Below, piece by piece: positions 1-8,452 of a stretch of DNA of 64,000 nt. The stretch is from an uncultured Dehalococcoidia bacterium (GTDB taxonomy: Bacteria; Chloroflexota; Dehalococcoidia; Lucifugimonadales; UBA3495). A model generated the notes under the pieces. It was not told where the DNA came from. It made no database searches and saw only the letters and a program-made list of their open reading frames with translations. The stretch is taken from the NCBI GenBank assembly GCA_958296385.1, contig OY282494.1:2455537-2519536 (forward strand). The letters are read 5' to 3'. Every line of letters starts with the position of its first letter. The first letter of the stretch is position 1. The position numbers were made by a program, and so were the translations under genes.

Positions 1-1443
1 AGCAATCACCACCAGCGCCAGCAGGTCGAGATAGTAGCGGTGGATGAACGGCGTGCGCGCGGGGCGTGCGCCGGCCTGCCGGAACTCGACGATGCCCTTG
101 CCGGCCGCCGCCAGCGTGGCCAGCGACAGCACGACGACGGCCAGCAGCGCGCCGGCGGCGCCCATGCCAAAGGCTTGCCACGACAGCGACACCGGGGCGC
201 CGGCCCAGGCGGCGTCAAAGACCAGCCCGCCCAGCGCGCGGGCCAGCAGGGGGGCCAGCAGCGTGCCGGCAATCAGGGCCGGGCCGGCCAGCAGCAATCC
301 TTCGACTAGCGTCAGGATGCCGATTTGCCACGTGGTAGCGCCCCGGCTTTTCAGCATTGCAATCTCGGCGGAGCGGGCGCGGATTACCATTCCGGCCGTT
401 AGAGTGAGGTAGTAGGCGAGGATGCCGGCCACGAGGAACACCATCAGGAACAGCGGAATACGCGCCAGCAGCAGCTGCTCCTCGTAGGTGTCCAGGATGC
501 GGGCCAGGCCGGTGGAGGTGCTGCCGTTGGGCAGGTTGTTGGCGACTTCCCGGCGGGCCTGCCGCAGGGCTTGTTGCAGGTCGTCAACCCGCCGGGCGCG
601 CACGCCCAGCCGGTCAACTTGCAGGAACCACGCCGAGCTGGTGTACAGCCCCGGGTAGCGCCGCCCCACCTGCTGCCGGATGGCCTCCTCGGAGGCGAAC
701 AGCGGCACCAGCGTCCAGTTGTCGTCGTGGTAGGTGAGGAGCTTAGCGCGCCGGAACCAGTACTCATCGGCGGGGTTCACCGGCTCAATTACGCCCACCA
801 CCGCCACGTCGGTAGCCGCCTGGCCATCGCCGCCGGTGGCCGGGATAATCTGAAAGCGCTCGCCTAATTCCAGACCCAGAAACTCCAGCCCCGGCGCGTC
901 CACGGCGACCTCGATGACCACGCCGTCCGTAGCGCCGGTACTGTCATCGTAGCCGGGGTCGTCGGGAACCGATGGCCAGCGGCCGGCGAGCAGGCGGCCT
1001 TTGTCGTCCTGTAATCCCGATAGATGCTGGAGGCGGCCCCGGGGCCGGCGGTCGTTGGGCAAGTCCAGGTTGGGCCGGCCGGAGAAGTAGAACGTGGCCG
1101 TTTCAACCTGCATTGACGCTGCGCTGATGGCCTCGGACAGCGGCGGCAGCACCCGCTCGGCGACAAACCGCTGGCTGGTCTGATAGCGGTCGCTGGACGC
1201 CGTGGCAATGCGGGGGTCGTCCAAATCGTTGAACACCCGCACCCAAACGTTGACGTCGCTGGAATCGGCCTCGGACAAGGCCCGGCGCAGCGCAGTCTCC
1301 GCCAGCAAGTCGTTAAACACCGCCGCGCTGGACAGCAGCACCACCGCCAGCGTAACCCCCAGCAGCACCGTAAGCTCAATGCGAAACGACGACATCAGCC
1401 GCCGCCGCGCCAGCACGTAGCCAAGATTGAGGATGGCAGTCAT
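1..1443 (-). CDS. ABC transporter permease, FtsX/MacB type (partial, C-terminus off the left edge)
   Basis: The reading frame is open from an ATG at 1443 down to base 1, giving 481 codons with no stop. The start reads MTAILNLGYVLARRRL, followed by a membrane segment (about residues 20-45). A long extracytoplasmic domain (about 50-340) comes next, then hydrophobic segments with the sequence RSAEIAMLKSRGATTWQI, the hallmark of FtsX/MacB-type permeases just after the second membrane segment. Further hydrophobic stretches continue to the edge. Such permeases work with an ATPase in lipoprotein export or mechanotransmission; no partner ATPase is next to it inside the window. It starts 9 bp after the gatA stop, so it may be read from the gatCA transcript. 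The exact substrate cannot be told. Confidence 0.8.
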   Translation of the reverse strand, partial: MTAILNLGYVLARRRLMSSFRIELTVLLGVTLAVVLLSSAAVFNDLLAETALRRALSEADSSDVNVWVRVFNDLDDPRIATASSDRYQTSQRFVAERVLPPLSEAISAASMQVETATFYFSGRPNLDLPNDRRPRGRLQHLSGLQDDKGRLLAGRWPSVPDDPGYDDSTGATDGVVIEVAVDAPGLEFLGLELGERFQIIPATGGDGQAATDVAVVGVIEPVNPADEYWFRRAKLLTYHDDNWTLVPLFASEEAIRQQVGRRYPGLYTSSAWFLQVDRLGVRARRVDDLQQALRQARREVANNLPNGSTSTGLARILDTYEEQLLLARIPLFLMVFLVAGILAYYLTLTAGMVIRARSAEIAMLKSRGATTWQIGILTLVEGLLLAGPALIAGTLLAPLLARALGGLVFDAAWAGAPVSLSWQAFGMGAAGALLAVVVLSLATLAAAGKGIVEFRQAGARPARTPFIHRYYLDLLALVVIA

Positions 1444-1452
1444 CGTCGCAAT

Positions 1453-2970
1453 CTACCGGATGGGCGGGCGCTGCTGGTGCCAGGGGGTGGTTTGCTGGTA
1501 GGCTTGGGCGATTTGCAGCAGGGTTGGTTCGGACAGGCGGGGGCCGATTAGCTGGAGGCCGACGGGTAGGGGGGTATTGGTATCGGTGTCGGCATCGGCG
1601 GGGGTGAAGCCGGCGGGGATGGAGATGGCGGGGAGGCCGGCTATGTTGACGGGGAGGGTGTAGATGTCCACGAGGTACATTCGGATGGGGTCGTCGGCGC
1701 GCTCGCCCAGGGGGAAGGCTACTATGGGGGATACCGGGGCTACCAGCGCATCTACGTTGGCGAATACGCGGTCGAAGTCCTGGCGGATTAGGGTGCGTAC
1801 TTGCTGGGCTTTGTGGTAGTAGGCGTCGTAGTAGCCGGAGGACAGGGCGAATGCGCCGAGCATGATGCGCCGTTTGACCTCAGGGCCAAAGCCGTGCTGC
1901 CGGGTGCGCTCCATCGCCGCCCACATATCGCCGTCGCCCTGGTGGGAGTAGCCGTATTTCACGCCGTCGTAGCGGGCCAGGTTGGCGGAACATTCCGACG
2001 GGGCGATGATGTAGTAGCAGGCCAGGGCGTACTCGGTGCTGGGCAGGGAAACCTCCCGGATGTCGGCGCCCATAGCGGCGAGCTGGTCGATGGCGGCGGT
2101 TACTACGGAGCGGACGCCGGCGTCCATACCGTCGGCGAAATACTCGGCGGGCACGCCCAGCCGCAGCCCGGCGATTTCGCCATCAAGGGTAGCGGCAAGT
2201 CCGGCGGCGTAGTCGGGAACCGCAGCGGGCAGCGAGGTGGCGTCGCGGGGGTCGTGGCCGGCGATGGCTTGCAGTATCAGGGCGCAGTCGGCGGCGTCGC
2301 GGGCCAGGGGGCCAATCTGGTCCAGCGACGATGCGTAGGCTACCAGACCGTAGCGGCTGACGCGGCCGTAGGTGGGCTTGAGGCCGGTGATGCCGCAGAA
2401 TGAGGCGGGCTGCCGGATGCTGCCGCCGGTGTCGGTGCCGAGGGCAAAGGCGGCCAGGCCGCCGGCCACCGCCGCCGCCGAGCCGCCGCTGCTGCCGCCG
2501 GGGACGCGGGCGGTATCCCAGGGATTGCGGGTGGGAAAGAACGCCGAGTTCTCGGTGGACGAACCCATGCCAAACTCGTCCAGGTTGCCCTTGCCCAGCA
2601 GCACGGCATCCTGCGCGCGCAGGCGGGCAACGGCGGTGGCATCGTACACCGGCGTGTAATCGGCCAGCATCGCCGAGGCGCAGGTGGTGCGGACGCCGGC
2701 GGTGCTGAGCAGGTCTTTAATTTGCATCGGGATGCCGGTCAGCGGGGCGGCGTTGCCGGCGGCGATGCGCCGGTCGGCAGCGGCGGCCTGCTCACGGGCG
2801 GCGTCGGCGGTTACGGTGATGTACGCGGACAGCCGGCCATCAACGGCGGCGATGCGCTCCAGGTAGGCATCGGTTAGTTCCGCGCTGCTGATAGCGCGGC
2901 GGGCCAGCAGGTCAGACGCTGCGGCTACCGATAACTGCCAGAGTTCGCCGGGATGTTGCGGTTCGCTCAC
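1453..2970 (-). CDS. gatA: Asp-tRNA(Asn)/Glu-tRNA(Gln) amidotransferase subunit A
   Basis: This 505-residue amidase-signature protein has the GatA catalytic triad at standard spacing: Lys85 (in IPMQIKDLLST), Ser160 in the GGSSGGSAA loop and Ser184 in TGGSIRQPAS. GatA releases ammonia from glutamine for GatB to amidate misacylated Glu-tRNA(Gln) or Asp-tRNA(Asn). The motifs ITGLKPTYGRVSRYGLVAYASSLDQIGP are those of true GatA rather than a general amidase, and gatC lies 37 bp upstream on the same strand, so the pair forms an operon. No gatB is in the window. Length matches the family. Confidence 0.95.
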   Translation of the reverse strand: MSEPQHPGELWQLSVAAASDLLARRAISSAELTDAYLERIAAVDGRLSAYITVTADAAREQAAAADRRIAAGNAAPLTGIPMQIKDLLSTAGVRTTCASAMLADYTPVYDATAVARLRAQDAVLLGKGNLDEFGMGSSTENSAFFPTRNPWDTARVPGGSSGGSAAAVAGGLAAFALGTDTGGSIRQPASFCGITGLKPTYGRVSRYGLVAYASSLDQIGPLARDAADCALILQAIAGHDPRDATSLPAAVPDYAAGLAATLDGEIAGLRLGVPAEYFADGMDAGVRSVVTAAIDQLAAMGADIREVSLPSTEYALACYYIIAPSECSANLARYDGVKYGYSHQGDGDMWAAMERTRQHGFGPEVKRRIMLGAFALSSGYYDAYYHKAQQVRTLIRQDFDRVFANVDALVAPVSPIVAFPLGERADDPIRMYLVDIYTLPVNIAGLPAISIPAGFTPADADTDTNTPLPVGLQLIGPRLSEPTLLQIAQAYQQTTPWHQQRPPIR

Positions 2971-3007
2971 GGGGTTACTTGTCCAAGAGGATTACTCATC
3001 CGGGCGG

Positions 3008-3298
3008 CTATTCGTCCAGCACGGCGCGCACCTGAAAGAAATCGCCGCGCCGGCGGGGGGCGTTGCGCAGGGTGTCCTCGGCGGGCAGGCAGTCATCGGT
3101 TTGGTCAGCGCGCATCACGCTGTCCAAATCGGCGACGTGGGCCGTGGGGGTTACGCCGGCGGTGTCCAGGGTTTGCAAGACGTCAAACTGGGCCAGTATC
3201 TGGGACAGCTGGCGGGTGAAAACGGCGATTTCGTCGTCGGAAAGGGAGATGCGGGCCAAGGCGGCGATGTGCTCTACCTGCGTGCGGTCGATGGGCAT
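3008..3298 (-). CDS. gatC: Asp-tRNA(Asn)/Glu-tRNA(Gln) amidotransferase subunit C
   Basis: This 96-residue protein has the GatC pattern: an N-terminal helix with VEHIAALARISLSDDE, then a helix with LSQILAQFDVLQTLDTAGV, and a C-terminal LRNAPRRRGDFFQVRAVL. GatC is the small clamp subunit that stabilises GatA and GatB. It is the first gene before gatA on the minus strand, 37 bp upstream. The SDR gene ends only 6 bp upstream of its start, so the three genes may share a transcript. Confidence 0.95.
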   Translation of the reverse strand: MPIDRTQVEHIAALARISLSDDEIAVFTRQLSQILAQFDVLQTLDTAGVTPTAHVADLDSVMRADQTDDCLPAEDTLRNAPRRRGDFFQVRAVLDE

Positions 3299-3304
3299 GG
3301 TGGT

Positions 3305-4153
3305 TCAGCTCATCTCGGAGCCGCCGGAGACGCTGATGCTGAGGCCGGTCATGTAGTCGGATTCGGCGGAGGCGAGGAAGGCGGCGGCGCGGGCGATGTC
3401 GTCGCCCTGGGCGATGCGGCCCATGGGGACGCGCAGCTCGCGCTCGCGCACCATCAGGGCGCGGTGTTCCTCGCCGGAGGTGCCCTCGGGGGCGAGGGCG
3501 GCGGCGATGAAGTCAACCCGCTCGGTGTCCACCAGGCCGGGGCAGATGGCGTTGACGTTGACTTTGTAGGGCGCCATCTCGTGGGCCAGCGATTGAGTGA
3601 ATCCGATGACGGCGAACTTGCTGGCGCAGTAGGCGCCGTAGCGGGCGATGCCGCGCTTGCCGGCGCCGGAGGAGATGTTGATGAGCTTGCCGGGGCCGCC
3701 GCGCGCCACCATGTGCCGGCACACGGCCCGGCTGACCAGATAGGTGCCGCGGACGTTGACGCGCATCACTTCGTCAAAGGCGTCCTCCTCCAGCTCTACG
3801 ATCAGCACCCGGTCGCGGCCGGGGCGGGAGCCGGCGTTGTTGACCAGAATGTCAATCTGGCCGTATTCGTTCAGCACGTCGCTGACCATGCTGTCAACCT
3901 GAGCGCTGTCGGCGACGTCGTAGTAGAGGCCGGAGCTGCGGCGGCCCATGGCCTGAATCTCTTTCACCACGCTGGGCAAACCCTCCCAGCCCTCCCGCCG
4001 GTCCTCGGTGCGGATGGCGTCGAGGGATGCTGCGACGTCGGTGACGACGACGTCGGCGCCTTCGGCAGCCAGGCGGGTGGCGATGGCGCGGCCGATGCCG
4101 TGGCGCCCGCCGGCGCCGGTAACGAGGGCTACTTTGCCGTTGAGGTCGTACAT
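3305..4153 (-). CDS. short-chain dehydrogenase/reductase (SDR)
   Basis: This is a 282-residue classical SDR. The cofactor loop reads VTGAGGRHGIG (one residue longer than the usual TGxxxGxG), NNAG follows near residue 105, and the active site shows ISSGAGKRGIARYGAYCASK with Ser, Tyr and Lys in place. The C-terminal end YMTGLSISVSGG is typical of the FabG-like group. The ATG at 4153 is chosen over an upstream TTG because AGGAGA lies 8 nt before it and the protein then begins with the family's MYDLNGKVALVTG. Substrate unknown. It ends 6 bp before gatC. Confidence 0.88.
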   Translation of the reverse strand: MYDLNGKVALVTGAGGRHGIGRAIATRLAAEGADVVVTDVAASLDAIRTEDRREGWEGLPSVVKEIQAMGRRSSGLYYDVADSAQVDSMVSDVLNEYGQIDILVNNAGSRPGRDRVLIVELEEDAFDEVMRVNVRGTYLVSRAVCRHMVARGGPGKLINISSGAGKRGIARYGAYCASKFAVIGFTQSLAHEMAPYKVNVNAICPGLVDTERVDFIAAALAPEGTSGEEHRALMVRERELRVPMGRIAQGDDIARAAAFLASAESDYMTGLSISVSGGSEMS

Positions 4154-4258
4154 GGGCGGTCTCCTGTTAGCGTGGTTTGCTGGCGTGTTGGGGGTGTTGA
4201 TTTTAACAGATTTGGGCGGTGTGCGGGCGGCCAATCCGGTTATTCCGCCATACAAACT

Positions 4259-4358
4259 GTCATTCTGAGCGCAGCGAAGAATCTCGATGGCGTAGCAGCG
4301 GCGTTGTCCCCAAAGTGTGCGCTACGTCGCCGAGATTCTTCGCTGCGCTCAGAATGAC
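4259..4358. repeat. palindromic dispersed element, family 1, copy 1
   Basis: Perfect 28-bp inverted arms lie at 4259-4286 and 4331-4358, beginning GTCATTCTGAGCGCAGCGAA. The 44-bp centre contains GCGTAGCAGCGGCGTTG and CCCCAAAGTGTGCGCTACG. Near-identical copies occur near 6.3, 20.3 and 42.0 kb. A further partial arm (CTCAGAATGACATTAGG) follows at about 4372-4388. The copy lies between the SDR start and the end of the ABC ATPase gene. It codes for nothing visible and could form a long hairpin RNA or be a MITE-like element. Confidence 0.9.
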
Positions 4359-4400
4359 ATTGGGGGGAGGAACTCAGAATGACATTAGGGAATAGGGGTT

Positions 4401-5255
4401 TTACCGGCGGCCGGGCCAGTTTATCTCGTGGTCGTGGTGGTGCAGGGCGTAGGCGCTGCCGGCTTTGTGGACTACCAGCTGATGGCCGAATACGTCGGTT
4501 AGCACGGACTCGATGAGAACTTCCTCCGGCGGGCCGTAGGCGATGAGGTGGCTGTTGATGAGGGCTACGTCGCTGGCGCGGGCGGATACGCAGGTCAGGT
4601 CGTGGGTGCTCATTATGACCGTTGTGCCGCGGGCGCGCAGCTCGTCCAGGATGTCCAGAAAGCGATGCTGGGCTGTGGGGTCGAGGCCGTTCATGGGTTC
4701 GTCCAGCAGCAGTACGGAGGGGTTGGCGGCGATGGCGCGGGCCAGCAGGGCGCGCCGGCGCTGGCCGCCGGACAGCTCGCCGACGGAGCGGCGGCGCAGG
4801 TGGCTGAGGTCAACGGTGTCCAGCGCGGCGGCGGCGGCGGCCCGGCTGGACTTGCTGTGCCAGCGGAACAGTCCCCGCTGCGGCGTCAGGCCCATCAGCG
4901 CCACGTCCCAAACCGTCGCCGGAAAGTTCCAGTCCACCTGCTCCAGCTGGGGTACGAATCCAATATCTTTACGCATACCGACGCTGTGCTGGCCGTGCAC
5001 CTTAATCTCGCCGCGCTGGGGCTTGACCAGGCCGACGACGGATTTGAGCAGGGTGGATTTGCCGCTGCCGTTGGGGCCGACGACGCCGGCCAGGCTGCCG
5101 GTTTCCACCGAGAACGACACGCCGCGCAGGGCGGTAGTTTGGCCGTAGCGGACGGTCAGGTTGTCAAAGGCAACCGCCTGGAGCGCGTGGCCGTTGTGGG
5201 TATGCGTCTGGCCGTCGCGGGAGTGAACGTGGCTGTGGGCGCCGCCGGAGTGCAT
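4401..5255 (-). CDS. ABC transporter ATP-binding protein, zinc/manganese uptake type, with His-rich ends
   Basis: This 284-residue ATPase has Walker A GPNGSGKST (60-68), a Q-loop in IGFVPQ, the signature LSGGQRRR, Walker B VLLLDEP and the switch His in MSTHDL. The stretch FPATVWDVALMG with LDEPMNGLDP is like ZnuC/MntA-type ATPases of metal uptake systems. The first 23 residues carry seven His and the C-terminus reads YALHHHDHEINW, suggesting metal binding. The membrane and binding-protein partners are not nearby. It begins 3 bp after the end of the VOC gene, so the two are probably co-transcribed. Confidence 0.85.
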   Translation of the reverse strand: MHSGGAHSHVHSRDGQTHTHNGHALQAVAFDNLTVRYGQTTALRGVSFSVETGSLAGVVGPNGSGKSTLLKSVVGLVKPQRGEIKVHGQHSVGMRKDIGFVPQLEQVDWNFPATVWDVALMGLTPQRGLFRWHSKSSRAAAAAALDTVDLSHLRRRSVGELSGGQRRRALLARAIAANPSVLLLDEPMNGLDPTAQHRFLDILDELRARGTTVIMSTHDLTCVSARASDVALINSHLIAYGPPEEVLIESVLTDVFGHQLVVHKAGSAYALHHHDHEINWPGRR

Positions 5256-5258
5256 GGG

Positions 5259-6197
5259 CTAGGCCTGCCGATACCAGTCGTCGCCGGCCGGCGGCCAGGG
5301 GTTGGCGCCGTCAAACACCTGGGACAGCTGGGTGAAAGCGCCCTTGAAAGTGGCCGGGTGCAGCCAGATGCTGTTGAACCCCAGGTTGGTGTAGTTGTCG
5401 GTGCGGCGGGAGGTGGTAAAGCGGATGTCCTGCGTCTGCAAGTGGGCATCGGTGGCCAGCGAGTCGGCAATCTGGTAAATGGTGAGGTAGATGCCGGCGC
5501 CGTAGCGGGCCAGGAACCGCCCGGAGGGGGAATCGTCGCTGGTGGGCTGCGCCAGCTCGATGAACGTATCGCCGCCGGCCAGCGGCAGGACGGCAATCTC
5601 CAAATCGGTAAAGCTGATGGCAAACCGCCGGGTGGGGCGCAGGTCAAACATCCGGCTCCAATGGTCAATGGCGGCGTCCAGGTCCGGCACGATAATCGCC
5701 ACCTGGCGCAGCTGGAGGGTGCCGGGCTGGTGCGTGGCTGATTGCCAGTCCGGGCCGGCGGCGGGCCAGGGATTGCCGGGGTCGGTTACCTCCACGATTT
5801 CCAGGAACGCGCCGTTGCAGGATGCGGGATGCAGAAAGGCGGAACGGGCGCCGTCGCGCTGCGTTTCGGCAGTGATACGCACGCCCATCGCCCGCAGGCG
5901 GGGAATCAGCCGGTCGTACTCGGCAGTCTCAAATATGATGAGATAGGGCGCCTCGCCCCTGCGCCGGAGGAACCGGGCGCCGGCCGATGGGGTAGCAAAC
6001 CGCTGTCCGGATGGGGTCAGCAGCTCAACGAAAGTGCCGTTGCCAGCCGGCAGCACGGCGTTGTCCAGCCCGAACTGCGGCAGCCCACCCGTGCGGCACG
6101 GCTCCATACCGAGGATGCGACCGTACAGGGCCGCAGCCTCCGGCAGGTCGTTGACCATCATTGCGATTTGGCGGAGCTTGTGGAGCATAATGGGCAT
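5259..6197 (-). CDS. double VOC (glyoxalase/bleomycin-resistance fold) protein
   Basis: About 312 residues with two VOC modules. The first starts near LRQIAMMVNDLPEAAALYGRILGM and ends with FLEIVEV. The second starts near LRQVAIIVPDLDAAIDHWSRMF and ends with FTQLSQVFDG. In both, the first-strand metal-ligand position usually held by His is Gln, while the Glu of FVELLTP and FIELAQP is kept, so metal binding may be altered. Each module is followed by a similar NPWP tail, so the gene arose by internal duplication. The start at 6197 (MPIMLHKL) is a choice; 6188 is equally possible, and no clear Shine-Dalgarno is seen. Substrate unknown. Confidence 0.78.
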   Translation of the reverse strand: MPIMLHKLRQIAMMVNDLPEAAALYGRILGMEPCRTGGLPQFGLDNAVLPAGNGTFVELLTPSGQRFATPSAGARFLRRRGEAPYLIIFETAEYDRLIPRLRAMGVRITAETQRDGARSAFLHPASCNGAFLEIVEVTDPGNPWPAAGPDWQSATHQPGTLQLRQVAIIVPDLDAAIDHWSRMFDLRPTRRFAISFTDLEIAVLPLAGGDTFIELAQPTSDDSPSGRFLARYGAGIYLTIYQIADSLATDAHLQTQDIRFTTSRRTDNYTNLGFNSIWLHPATFKGAFTQLSQVFDGANPWPPAGDDWYRQA

Positions 6198-6243
6198 CCA
6201 GTATAAGGATTGCGGGGTAGATGGCAATAGCCGGGGCGTCACT

Positions 6244-6273
6244 CGCAGCGTTCCGTTTTAGGTGGTTTAATCA
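6244..6273 (+). repeat. 30-bp dispersed motif, family 3, copy A
   Basis: The sequence GCAGCGTTCCGTTTTAGGTG and its continuation to TCA recur, with a few changes, at about 8298 (minus), 9076, 42898 and (shortened) 44459. Here it sits about 31 bp before a family 1 palindrome, the same arrangement as at 42898-42957, so the two motifs can form a composite unit. It lies upstream of the DUF429 gene. Confidence 0.7.
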
Positions 6274-6304
6274 GCCCGCCGCCGGCCATTCTGCCATTCC
6301 CCCT

Positions 6305-6410
6305 AATGTCATTCTGAGCGCAGCGAAGAATCTCGACAGCGTAGCGACGGCGTTGCCCCCAAAGTGTGCCCTACGTCATCGAGATTCTTCGCTGCGCTCA
6401 GAATGACATT
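6305..6410. repeat. palindromic dispersed element, family 1, copy 2
   Basis: Inverted arms of 31 bp lie at 6305-6335 and 6380-6410. The arms match copy 1, and the centre has GCGTAGCGACGGCGTTGCC and CCCCAAAGTGTGCCCTACG. It lies between the divergently read VOC gene and the DUF429 gene. Confidence 0.9.
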
Positions 6411-6448
6411 GGGGAAAAAGGCGCTCAGAATTACCGGGAGGTGTTCAG

Positions 6449-7297
6449 ATGCCCACTACCATAATCGGCGTTGATTTCAGCGGGGCGCGGGGTGACCGCA
6501 ACACCTGGGTTGCGCAGGGCGTGCTATCCGACGGCGGCGCGCTTTGGCTGCACAGCGCGCGTTCCACCCCGCGCGCTGACTTGTACCGGCTACTGGCGAG
6601 CATCCCGACGCCGGCTGTTGCCGCTCTGGATTTTCCTTTTGGAGTGCCCCGGCAATTTGCCAACTATCTGTCGGATGAACGGCCGGCCGGTTTTGCGCCG
6701 GCGGCAATGCCCGAGGTGTGGCGCATTGTTTCGGGTATGGGCAAGGATGGGTTTATTGCCGCGCGGAATCGGTTTGTGGGCCGGTTTGGCGAGCCGAAAC
6801 GGGCCGGTGACCAAAAGTATTTTTCCGAAAGTTATTCGCCGCTGCACGCGGTGAATCCGAATATGCTGCCGATGACTTGCCTGGGCATTGATATGCTGCA
6901 TCGCTGGCACGATGCGTTGCCCAATCGCTGGCACGTGCCGCCGCTGGCGCCGCCGGGCCGCCCGGACGATGCCGTTACTCTGTTGGAAACGATGCCGGGC
7001 GCGTTTCTCAGGGCTATCGGCTTGCCTTATAGAGGATATAAAAAGGGGCGCAACGCGCGGCAACTGCGCCAAACCATCCTGGACGGCCTTGCGGAATCAT
7101 CCGGCGTACCGCTGGCGAATTTGGACGCCCGGCGTGGGGATTGCATGGCCAACGATGATTGTCTGGACTCGGTGGTTGCCGCCGTTGCCGCCGCAGCGTG
7201 GGCGCTGGACTCCGGGCGTTTCCGGCGGCCCGATGCCGATGAACTGGCCGATGCTCAACTGGAGGGATGGATTTACGTTCCGCGCCGGGCGGATTGA
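6449..7297 (+). CDS. DUF429-like protein (predicted RNase-H-fold nuclease)
   Basis: This 282-residue protein starts IIGVDFSGARGDRNTW, matching the first strand and acidic residue of the DUF429/RNase-H-like fold. A second conserved block reads AALDFPFGVPRQF and a third acidic block reads NDDCLDSVVAAVAAAAWAL, the usual C-terminal helix of the family. The reaction and target are not known for the family. GGGAGGTG lies just before the ATG. Two more distant proteins of the same kind lie at 34462 and 35189. Confidence 0.7.
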   Translation: MPTTIIGVDFSGARGDRNTWVAQGVLSDGGALWLHSARSTPRADLYRLLASIPTPAVAALDFPFGVPRQFANYLSDERPAGFAPAAMPEVWRIVSGMGKDGFIAARNRFVGRFGEPKRAGDQKYFSESYSPLHAVNPNMLPMTCLGIDMLHRWHDALPNRWHVPPLAPPGRPDDAVTLLETMPGAFLRAIGLPYRGYKKGRNARQLRQTILDGLAESSGVPLANLDARRGDCMANDDCLDSVVAAVAAAAWALDSGRFRRPDADELADAQLEGWIYVPRRAD

Positions 7298-7382
7298 CCG
7301 GCGGTTGTCTTGCCCCCGTCCTCTGGCGGCGGTACTATGGCCGCAGCACGGATGCAAACTAGACGCTAAGGCAGGTGAGGCA

Positions 7383-7718
7383 ATGGCTATTTACCGACTT
7401 TTTACCGGCGACGACGGGCAATCCCACATTGAGGAAACCGCGCTGGCCGACCATCCGGAGCTGGGGGAGGCGCAGGCCGCACAGTCCATCACGTTTCGCG
7501 AATGGCCGCCGGGACATTTCATCGACTGGCATCCGGCGCCGCGCCGGCAGTACATCATATCGCTGCGGGGCGAGATTGAGATTGGCCTGGGCGACGGCAC
7601 CACCATGCGCTACGGCCCCGGCGACGCCCGCCTGGTCGAAGACACCACCGGACAAGGCCACACCACCCGCGTAATAGGCAGCCAACCCAGCCTGACCGCC
7701 GTCATACCGCTGGCCTGA
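7383..7718 (+). CDS. small cupin-domain protein
   Basis: This 111-residue single cupin barrel has the motifs DWHPAPRRQYIISLRGEIEIGLGDG and YGPGDARLVEDTTGQGHTTR, which are cupin motifs 1 and 2. It begins MAIYRLFTGDDGQSHIE. A paralogue with the same opening and the same motifs lies at 42151-42489. AGGTGAGG lies before the ATG at 7383. A longer in-frame extension upstream overlaps the DUF429 gene and is not used. Ligand and function unknown. Confidence 0.75.
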   Translation: MAIYRLFTGDDGQSHIEETALADHPELGEAQAAQSITFREWPPGHFIDWHPAPRRQYIISLRGEIEIGLGDGTTMRYGPGDARLVEDTTGQGHTTRVIGSQPSLTAVIPLA

Positions 7719-7742
7719 GATTAGCCAATTTCGCGCCAGCGG

Positions 7743-7949
7743 ATGGCCCGGTTAGTTAGTATGACTGCACGCACCAGGGCGGCCAACTTGCACCGGGCCT
7801 TGATTGGCATGGCGCTGGTTTTGCTGATTGGGTTGGCGCTGTCGGCCTGCGGAACTGAGGCGGCGGCTGAGCGGACGGTTGCCGATAATCAAGAACGCCC
7901 CATTGATGCAGCCGTTGATCGGGGCGGCGGAGAAGTGGACGTCCAGTGA
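7743..7949 (+). CDS. small putative lipoprotein
   Basis: This 68-codon frame has basic residues, then a hydrophobic stretch (about 19-35) ending in the lipobox-like LALSAC at Cys36, then a short polar tail. The start could also be the ATG at 7761. No strong ribosome site is seen and the tail is short, so it may be the remnant of a longer lipoprotein. Confidence 0.35.
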   Translation: MARLVSMTARTRAANLHRALIGMALVLLIGLALSACGTEAAAERTVADNQERPIDAAVDRGGGEVDVQ

Positions 7950-8452
7950 TGCGGCGCCGGCCGGCTATAGACCATCCGGATGCCTGCGGCGATGGCTGCA
8001 TCCCAGTCGCTCTCCAGATGCGTCGGCTGGATTGCACTCTGCTGCCAGGCTTGGTCAATCACATTTTCCCAACCGCCAAACGACCCCAGAGCTACGCCGT
8101 TTTCATCCCGAATTACCTGCAATTCCGTGGCCCCGGTTCGCGTTCTAGTACATAATCCGTCAAATATCTACTCCGGCCTGAGGTAGGCGGGCGGGCGTTG
8201 GCAGTTAGTATGGAATTGCTTTACGATTTAGAAACCTGGCTGGAGTAGGGGATGGGCGCCGCCAATCTGCTGGTGCTTTTCCAAAACCGGGGGCTGTTAA
8301 GCCAAACCGACTGAAACGGAACGCTGCCTGCTGGCAAGCCGTTGTTTCCGGTTTTCGGGCGCAGCAGGGGCGGCGCGAAATGCGGCATCATCTGCTCTCC
8401 AAACCGGCGTAGGGACTTTTACGCCCGGCGCTTATCAATGTCGCTCACCGGC
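7950..8452. other. stretch without a convincing gene; possible gene debris
   Basis: No convincing gene is seen. A minus-strand frame at 7889-8122 has a plausible amino-acid make-up (for example GVALGSFGGWENVIDQAWQQ) but only a TTG start, and it overlaps the small lipoprotein frame. The start of a plus frame near 8211 reads MELLYDLETWLE and then stops. These look like decayed fragments. A family 3 repeat copy lies at 8298-8328. Confidence 0.4.
8298..8328 (-). repeat. 30-bp dispersed motif, family 3, copy E
   Basis: Read on the minus strand, the sequence is GGCAGCGTTCCGTTTCAGTC followed by GGTTTGGCTTA, a close match to the copies at 6244 and 9076 but in the opposite orientation. Confidence 0.65.

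Noticed and set aside
1453-3298. Broken gatCAB operon
   Set aside because: gatB is often encoded away from gatCA in bacteria, so its absence here is not evidence of loss.
3101-4357. Long open frame antisense to gatC/SDR
   Set aside because: It mirrors the codon pattern of the SDR gene on the other strand, has a biased Gly/Ala/Asp/Val make-up and runs into the repeat element.
4259-4358. Family 1 palindrome as a plain transcription terminator
   Set aside because: It is about 100 bp with conserved centre sequence and is found in several gene orientations, including between divergent genes, and it lacks a T tract after the stem.
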